A stretch of DNA of 64,000 nucleotides from Pseudogemmobacter hezensis (lineage in GTDB: Bacteria > Pseudomonadota > Alphaproteobacteria > Rhodobacterales > Rhodobacteraceae), in assembly GCF_013155295.1 (NCBI RefSeq), contig NZ_JABJXT010000017.1, positions 16,759 to 80,758 of the forward strand. Reading direction: 5' to 3'. The position numbers and the translations under genes were made by a program. Of the stretch, positions 59,281 through 64,000 are shown piece by piece. The notes under the pieces were generated by a model. It saw only the letters and a program-made list of their open reading frames with translations. It was not told the origin of the DNA and did no database searches. Positions within the stretch are counted from its first letter, which is position 1, and each line of letters starts with the position of its first letter.

Positions 59281-60681
59281 ATGGCTTTCAAAACGATCCG
59301 TCTGACGCTTGCCGCCTCGGTTGCGGCGCTGGCAATCAGCGCGGCTGCGGCCCATGCCGATACCGTATTCACGCCGACGGCTGATTTCGCCGGTCGCGTC
59401 AGCGCGGCCTCGGCCGAGCGCGGCGCCCCGGTTCTGAAGGGCAGCAAAGCGGTGATCTCGGGCCAGGATCTGGTGCCGGGGCAGGAAATCACCCTGATGC
59501 GCGGCCCGAACGTGCTGAACGCAGAGGGCCCGATTGTGGTCGATGCCGAGGGCAAGTTCAGCTTTGAGATCGCGGTCGATGCCGATGCGGCAGTTGGCCA
59601 GCAGCCGATCCTGGTCATCGCCGAAAAGCCCGCAGGCGCGCAGATCGTCACGCTGAAGATCTCGCCCGATGTGCCGCTGTCGGGGGCTGAGAAATTCGAC
59701 ATCGTCAATGGTCCGGTCACCCGGGGTCTGTATCAGGTGGCCTATAGCAAGGCGAATAATGCGGTCTTTGTGACCTCGGCCGTGGGCCGGCCGCCGGTTG
59801 CGCAATCGGCGCTGACCAAACTGGATGCCGATACGCTGAATGCGCTGGCGCAGATCACCCCAGAGGCGGCCCCGGCGCGTGAGGATGGCTCGGATGGTGG
59901 CGTTTTCGCGGCCTATGGCGTTGGTGTTGATGATGCCAATGGCAATGTCTGGGTCACCAATACCCGCCAGAACACCATCTCGGTCTATAAGCAGGATGAT
60001 CTGTCGCTGGTGAAGCAGTTCGAGCCGGGCACCGTCAACCATGCCCGCGACGTGGTGATCGACCAGGTGAACGGGCGCGCCTATGCCTCGGCCACCCGCA
60101 CCGGCAATATCGAGGTCTTTGACACCGCCACGCTGGAAAAGCTGGAGCCGATCGTGGTGACCTCGGCGCAGCGCGGCGGCGAATGGTCGGCGATGGCGCT
60201 GGATATCGACCCGACCGGCTCCAGGCTGATCAACGTCTCGATGAGCACCAATGAGGCGGCGGTCATCGATCTGAAAACCCATGAGACGAAAGTGATCGCG
60301 CTGCCGGGGGCGAAAGCTGCCTCGGGCGTGGCCTATGACGCGAAGGACGGGCTGATTTTTGTGGGCTCGCAGGGCAGCGACAATCTGCTGATCGTCAGCG
60401 CCGAAAGCGGCGAGGTGCTGCATGACGTTCCCGTTGGCGCACAGCCGCTGAACGTGACCTTCGAGCCGGTTTCGCGCCTGGCCTATGTTGCCAATCGCGG
60501 TGCGGGCACGATCACGGTGGTCAATACCAGCGGTGAGATCGTTGCAAACCTGGATGCGGGCAATATGCCGAACCAGCTGCGTGCCGATGGTGAGGGCAAT
60601 GTCTGGGCGGTCAACAAAGCCCGCGGCGAAGATGACCCGACCGGCGACAATATCTGGCGCATCCGCCTGAAAGCGGAATAA
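59281..60681 (+). CDS. Exported YncE-like beta-propeller protein
   Basis: 466 residues with a clear signal peptide (LAASVAALAISAAAAHA). After an N-terminal Ig-like part (VISGQDLVPGQEITLMRGPNVL), a YVTN-type propeller: VAYSKANNAVFVTSAVG, VDDANGNVWVTNTRQNTISVYKQDDL, DQVNGRAYASATRTGNIEVFDTATLEKLE, FEPVSRLAYVANRGAGTITVVNTSG. E. coli YncE is a periplasmic, iron-regulated propeller of unclear function next to a TonB receptor gene, and this one is likewise in a TonB/siderophore region. Its role is unknown. A terminator follows. Confidence 0.85.
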   Translation: MAFKTIRLTLAASVAALAISAAAAHADTVFTPTADFAGRVSAASAERGAPVLKGSKAVISGQDLVPGQEITLMRGPNVLNAEGPIVVDAEGKFSFEIAVDADAAVGQQPILVIAEKPAGAQIVTLKISPDVPLSGAEKFDIVNGPVTRGLYQVAYSKANNAVFVTSAVGRPPVAQSALTKLDADTLNALAQITPEAAPAREDGSDGGVFAAYGVGVDDANGNVWVTNTRQNTISVYKQDDLSLVKQFEPGTVNHARDVVIDQVNGRAYASATRTGNIEVFDTATLEKLEPIVVTSAQRGGEWSAMALDIDPTGSRLINVSMSTNEAAVIDLKTHETKVIALPGAKAASGVAYDAKDGLIFVGSQGSDNLLIVSAESGEVLHDVPVGAQPLNVTFEPVSRLAYVANRGAGTITVVNTSGEIVANLDAGNMPNQLRADGEGNVWAVNKARGEDDPTGDNIWRIRLKAE

Positions 60682-60730
60682 GCGCCGCCAGGCGCATCCG
60701 GCGTTTTGCCGGGTTCTGCGCGACAGGATG

Positions 60731-60766
60731 CAGCGCCGCCCCCTTTCCCTGGGGCGGCGCTGTTTT
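60731..60766 (+). terminator. Rho-independent terminator after the YncE-like gene
   Basis: CAGCGCCGCCCC (60731-60742) and GGGGCGGCGCTG (60751-60762) form a perfect 12-bp stem with an 8-base loop, followed by TTTT. It lies between the convergent yncE-like and bioB genes. Confidence 0.9.
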
Positions 60767-60770
60767 CACA

Positions 60771-61793
60771 TCATAAGGGTGCCAGCTCCGGCGTGCTGAC
60801 AGGGGCTTGCGCAGGATCATCGCCCGCCTGGGTGAAAGCGGATGACTGCCCCGCCAGCGCATCAAGCAGCGCGGCATCCTCGCCGATCCCCGCATTCGGG
60901 GTGGTCAGCAGCGTATCGCCATAGAAGATAGAGTTGGCCCCGGCGATCAGGCACAGGATCTGCGCCTCGCGGTTCAGGCTGGACCGTCCCGCCGAAAGCC
61001 GCACCATCGAGGCGGGCAGCACGATGCGCGCGGTCGCCACCATCCGCACCATCTCCAGCGGATCAATCCGGTCCCGATGGCTAAGCGGCGTGCCCGCGAC
61101 CGGAACCAGCGCATTGATCGGAAAGCTTTCGGGATGGGGCGTCATGGCCGCCACCACCTGCAGCATCGAGGCGCGGTCCCTGATCGTTTCCCCCATGCCG
61201 ATGATGCCGCCGCAGCACAGCTCTATGCCAAAGGCGCGCACTGTCGCCAGCGTATCAAGGCGGTCTGCATAGGTGCGGGTGGTGATGATCTGGTCGTAGA
61301 ACTCGGGGCTGGTGTCGAGGTTGTGGTTATAGGCGGTCAGCCCGGCCTCGGCCAGGCGCTGCGCCTGATGGGGTTTCAGCATGCCGAGCGTAACGCAGGC
61401 CTCCATCTCCAGGGCGCGAACGCCCTCAATCATGCGCAGTACCGCGTCGAATTCCTGCCCGTCGCGCACTTGCCGCCAGGCGGCGCCCATGCAAAAGCGT
61501 TCGGCCCCGGCGGCTTTGGCGGTCGCGGCCATGGCGATCACCTTATCGGGGTCCATCAGGCGCTCACGCGACAGTTTTACCTCTTTATGATGGGCGGATT
61601 GCGGGCAATAGGCGCAGTTTTCCGGGCAGCCCCCGGTCTTGATCGACAGAAGGCTGGCTTTTTGCAGCCGGTTCGGATCGTGAAAGGCACTGTGGACTGC
61701 ATTGGCCTTGCTGACCAGCTCCAGCAGCGGCAGTTCCAGCAGGTCGGTGATTTCGGCAATGCTCCAGTCATGCCGCAGCCTGGGCGTTCCCAT
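60771..61793 (-). CDS. bioB: Biotin synthase
   Basis: 340 residues from the ATG at 61793. Radical-SAM cysteines in CPENCAYC (Cys56, 60, 63 from the ATG), second cluster residues ([21 protein letters not shown], and [10 protein letters not shown]) and [35 protein letters not shown] near the end. It inserts sulfur into dethiobiotin. The ATG overlaps the bioY stop by one base (TGATG). The C-terminal 30 residues are a longer low-complexity tail. No bioFADC genes are in the window, so biotin may be made from imported dethiobiotin or by genes elsewhere. Confidence 0.96.
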   Translation of the reverse strand: MGTPRLRHDWSIAEITDLLELPLLELVSKANAVHSAFHDPNRLQKASLLSIKTGGCPENCAYCPQSAHHKEVKLSRERLMDPDKVIAMAATAKAAGAERFCMGAAWRQVRDGQEFDAVLRMIEGVRALEMEACVTLGMLKPHQAQRLAEAGLTAYNHNLDTSPEFYDQIITTRTYADRLDTLATVRAFGIELCCGGIIGMGETIRDRASMLQVVAAMTPHPESFPINALVPVAGTPLSHRDRIDPLEMVRMVATARIVLPASMVRLSAGRSSLNREAQILCLIAGANSIFYGDTLLTTPNAGIGEDAALLDALAGQSSAFTQAGDDPAQAPVSTPELAPL

Positions 61794-62371
61794 CAAATCC
61801 GCCCCCGCAGTCGGGTGATAAGCGCAGGGATCAATGCGGCCCCCATCGCCACCAGCGCGATTTTCGCCAGATCGCCGATCACAAAGGGCAGCACCCCGAC
61901 CGCCAGGATCTGGTTGGCCGGAAGCAGCGTGGCAAGCCAGGCCGCCCCCGCCGCATAGACCACAACCAGCCCCAGCCCCATCGCGCCAAACCGGCCCAAA
62001 GTGCCGCGCCCCCGGGCCAGATAACCTGTCAGTCCTGCGGCCAGAAGATAGCCCAGCAGATAGCCGCCGGTTGGGCCCACCATATAGGCAAGGCCGATGC
62101 CGCGCTCGGGCGAGCCCGAGAACACCGGCACCCCCATCGCCCCGGCTGCCAGATAGGCCGAGACGATTGCCACGGCCATGCGGGGCCCAAGTGCCACCGC
62201 GAAGCCCATCACCGCCAGGGTGTGCAGCGTCATTGGCACTGGCCAGAACGGCACCTGTGTCCGGGCCGCCAGCGTCATAAGCGCAACGCCCATGATCACC
62301 ACAAGGATATTGGGTATAGCCCGAGCGGCGCGAGTGCTTTGATAGGTTTGCAGGATCAAGGCTGCCTCCAT
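61793..62371 (-). CDS. bioY: BioY, biotin transporter S-component
   Basis: 192 residues from the ATG at 62371; a TTG at 62359 is a strong alternative because GGAGG lies five bases before it, whereas nothing precedes the ATG except the BioR box. Six hydrophobic helices with the BioY pattern: [64 protein letters not shown] and a lysine-lacking cytoplasmic side. It binds and imports biotin (or dethiobiotin), with or without an ECF energising module. Operon bioY-bioB. Confidence 0.92.
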   Translation of the reverse strand: MEAALILQTYQSTRAARAIPNILVVIMGVALMTLAARTQVPFWPVPMTLHTLAVMGFAVALGPRMAVAIVSAYLAAGAMGVPVFSGSPERGIGLAYMVGPTGGYLLGYLLAAGLTGYLARGRGTLGRFGAMGLGLVVVYAAGAAWLATLLPANQILAVGVLPFVIGDLAKIALVAMGAALIPALITRLRGRI

Positions 62372-62372
62372 A

Positions 62373-62382
62373 TTATAGATAA
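62373..62382. promoter_or_regulatory. BioR box at the bioY start
   Basis: TTATAGATAA, an exact match to the BioR consensus TTATMKATAA read on the plus strand (minus strand TTATCTATAA). It touches the bioY ATG and contains TATAAT on the minus strand, so the repressor would cover the -10. Confidence 0.85.
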
Positions 62383-62445
62383 TATGACGAATCCGTCCCG
62401 GCATTGATGGTGCAGGGCGGAAAATTGGCAACCTTCAATCAAATA

Positions 62446-63114
62446 TTATAGATTATCTGCTGGTGACTGGCCCGCGCGGCTCTTGTTGCCAAGGGTGGCC
62501 CCTTTCGGCCCGCTCCACTGAACATGCCGGGCGAGGACCGCACAGGCGCTGATGATATCGCCGCCGCGCAGGGCTGAAAGGATCGCGCGGTGGTCGCGAT
62601 CGGTCGGCGCCTCCCATTCCGCGCGCCAGCCCGAGAAGAGAAAGCGGGCGCTGGCCGCGTGAAGATCGTCGATGCTGCGCATCAGCCGTGGCATCGCGCA
62701 GGGTTCAAGAAGGATGCGATGAAAGGCCCGGTTGGTTTCTTCCCATGCCCATACATCTTTGGCATGGTCGCCTGCTTTCATGGCCTCTTCGGCGCGATCA
62801 AGGATGGCAGGGGTCAGGCGGGATGCGGCATTGCGCAGGGCAAGGGTTTCCAGTGCAGCGCGCATGCCGGCGACCTCGCGGACCTCGGCCTTGCTGAAGC
62901 CTGCCACGCGCACCCCCTTGCGCGGCTCGCTGATCGCAAGGCCCTGTGCCTCCAGCCTGCGAAAGGCCTCGCGCACGGGCACATGACTGGCCCCGAATTC
63001 GGTGGCGATATGGTCTTGCCGCAGCCGCTCGCCCGGTCCGATGGTTCCAGAGATGATCCGGTTGGCAAGTTCGCGGCTGATCTGTTCGGCGAGTGTGTTC
63101 TTTGGGGTGCTCAT
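62446..63114 (-). CDS. bioR: BioR, GntR-family repressor of biotin genes
   Basis: 222 residues. Winged helix: ELANRIISGTIGPGERLRQDHIATEFGASHVPVREAFRRLEAQGL. An FCD-type domain follows (TNRAFHRILLEPCAMPRLMRSIDDLHAASARFLF). The assignment to BioR rests on its place divergently or adjacent to bioYB and on BioR boxes before both transcription units. BioR represses biotin synthesis and uptake in alphaproteobacteria. Its own ATG lies two bases from a BioR box. A further near-match, TTATAGATTA, overlaps its stop (62446-62455). Confidence 0.9.
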   Translation of the reverse strand: MSTPKNTLAEQISRELANRIISGTIGPGERLRQDHIATEFGASHVPVREAFRRLEAQGLAISEPRKGVRVAGFSKAEVREVAGMRAALETLALRNAASRLTPAILDRAEEAMKAGDHAKDVWAWEETNRAFHRILLEPCAMPRLMRSIDDLHAASARFLFSGWRAEWEAPTDRDHRAILSALRGGDIISACAVLARHVQWSGPKGATLGNKSRAGQSPADNL

Positions 63115-63116
63115 AA

Positions 63117-63126
63117 CTATAGATAA
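63117..63126. promoter_or_regulatory. BioR box at the bioR start (autoregulation)
   Basis: CTATAGATAA differs from TTATMKATAA at one end position. On the minus strand it reads TTATCTATAG, ending two bases before the bioR ATG. It indicates that BioR represses itself, and that the message may be leaderless. Confidence 0.75.
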
Positions 63127-63955
63127 TATGCGCGCCTCTGGCTGTCTATCTTGCCTGACAGGCGCAGCGCGGCTGATGGGCCGGAAGCCAGGGGGCGCTG
63201 CCTTGCTTCGCCCGACAGCAAAGCGCTTCAGGGCGAGCAGGGCCGCCCTGGGGTCTGAAGTCGCTCTATATATAAGCAGATGATGCAGCCTGCCGCTCAG
63301 TCAAAAGCGGCCTGCCCGCAGGGTGTTCTGACGCCTGCCGCAGATCCTGCGGCGTGATCGTGTCTGTCCTGACTATAATGCCAAACAGGCGCAGGGCTGG
63401 CAGGGCAGGTCTTATGTCCCGGCAGTGAAGCGGCTGCACCTGGCTATAAGGTAGCGCTTCTATTCTTAAGGAGCGCACTTTCATGGCGGTGCGGGCGGCA
63501 GCCTGCTGCCCAGACGACAGGCCGACGCGGTGTTGCGCCCGGATCTTCAGCGAGGCTGGGTCATGGAGCAGGTTGTCCTGTATATATAATGGGGCGCCAG
63601 CGGGGAGGTTCTGCTCCTGTCGGATTGTGCCCGGCATCGCCCGGGCCTTTTGCCTTGGCAATCTCCATGCGCTTCGCGTGTCATCGCGCCTGGCAGAGTG
63701 CAGTGAAGATGAGGGGATACGCCGCGATTCTGGCTCTGGTCGTCCGAATCTGGGCGCTTCTCCTGGCGCTTTGGGGGCGAATCTTTGGGAATCGGCTGTT
63801 TGATTCTGATGCGGATGGGGTTGATTTGCCGAAGTTATCCCCATTTTGGGTTCTGTCCTGGGGATAAGTCTGATTTTGGATTGAGCATGTGTTTGCGTGG
63901 CGGCCTTATTTTATTGGCGTCTGACAAAAAAACGTCATGAAGTTCATTTTTTCCC
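63127..63955. other. Stretch with no convincing gene
   Basis: About 830 bases. Open frames on both strands (63266-63844 minus, 63483-63803 and 63589-63867 plus) lack domains, biased composition and ribosome-binding sites, and overlap each other. Two TATATATAA motifs (63267-63275 and 63581-63589) resemble -10 elements or weak BioR-like sequences. The last 120 bases become AT-rich as the rRNA-type promoter is approached. Confidence 0.5.
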
Positions 63956-63984
63956 TTGCGGGTTCTGTCTGCGGGGCCTAGATA
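63956..63984 (+). promoter_or_regulatory. Strong promoter, probably of an rRNA operon lying to the right
   Basis: TTGCGG (63956-63961), a 17-base spacer, and TAGATA (63979-63984). Upstream is an AT-rich UP-element-like stretch (63922-63954, with A7 and T6 runs). After the -10 comes CCGCCTCACCGAAACG, close to the start region of Rhodobacteraceae rRNA operons as I remember them. The window ends before any rRNA sequence. Confidence 0.55.
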
Positions 63985-64000
63985 CCGCCTCACCGAAACG

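Noticed and set aside
62446..62455. TTATAGATTA as a third certain BioR box
   Set aside because: One mismatch in a symmetric position and it overlaps the bioR stop codon; kept as a possibility only.
63266..63867. Overlapping frames of 90-190 residues on both strands near the right end
   Set aside because: They overlap one another, lack ribosome-binding sites and domains; left as non-coding.

Overview
The window is GC-rich, densely packed alphaproteobacterial DNA, most consistent with an extrachromosomal replicon (large plasmid or chromid) of a Rhodobacteraceae/Paracoccus-like organism. The evidence is a DnaA-like plasmid replicase gene divergent from parAB (4.5-8.3 kb), FnrL-type boxes in front of cyd genes, a BioR/BioY/BioB biotin module with BioR boxes, and many ABC importers next to sugar and acid dehydrogenases. 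At the far right edge there is a strong promoter that looks like an rRNA-operon promoter, which would suit a chromid. Names rest on motifs and family knowledge only; no database search was run.

Layout. 1-2.1 kb: a CUT2-type sugar ABC importer on the minus strand (binding protein, a half-size ATPase, and the cut-off start of a further component). 2.45-4.5 kb: a beta-propeller lactonase and an RsuA-type rRNA pseudouridine synthase. 4.5-8.3 kb: replication and partition module with iteron-like repeats and five copies of a 16-bp palindrome, four of them inside parA and parB. 8.3-13.2 kb: a poorly coding stretch, an Ohr-type peroxidase, a membrane PQQ dehydrogenase and a FUSC-family membrane protein.

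13.2-24.4 kb: a two-armed catabolic island. The minus arm is gntR-SDR-HisD-like dehydrogenase-SDR. The plus arm is a Tat-exported binding protein, a LivH permease, a LivM-LivG-LivF triple fusion, a lambda-crystallin-like hydroxyacid dehydrogenase, a BKACE beta-keto acid cleavage enzyme and a second SDR. Together they suggest oxidation of an alcohol or hydroxyacid to a beta-keto acid, then acetyl-CoA dependent cleavage; the substrate is unknown. 24.5-28.9 kb: an envelope system made of a Slam-like outer-membrane protein, its TbpB-fold surface lipoprotein, two PepSY proteins and a two-component system, with 11-bp-phased direct repeats in the divergent promoter. 29.1-35.5 kb: cydDC and cydABX (cytochrome bd) under Fnr-type boxes, closed by a strong terminator, followed by lrgAB.

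36.8-47.9 kb: a minus-strand group (SDR, sulfurtransferase, GntR regulator, VOC protein) faces a plus-strand CUT2 sugar importer joined by short overlaps to an ApnL-like D-apionate lactonase, an ApsD-like dehydrogenase and an aldo-keto reductase: probable D-apiose uptake and oxidation. 47.9-53.5 kb: methylcitrate-cycle genes prpD-prpC-prpB behind an acyl-CoA thioesterase, divergent from an XRE/short-chain-acyl-CoA type regulator. 53.7-60.7 kb: a methyltransferase, then a siderophore island (FepA-like receptor, IroE-like esterase, a small Lys/Gly-rich exported protein with a highly folded leader, and a YncE-like propeller). 60.8-63.1 kb: bioB, bioY, bioR. 63.1-64 kb: no convincing gene, ending in the rRNA-type promoter.
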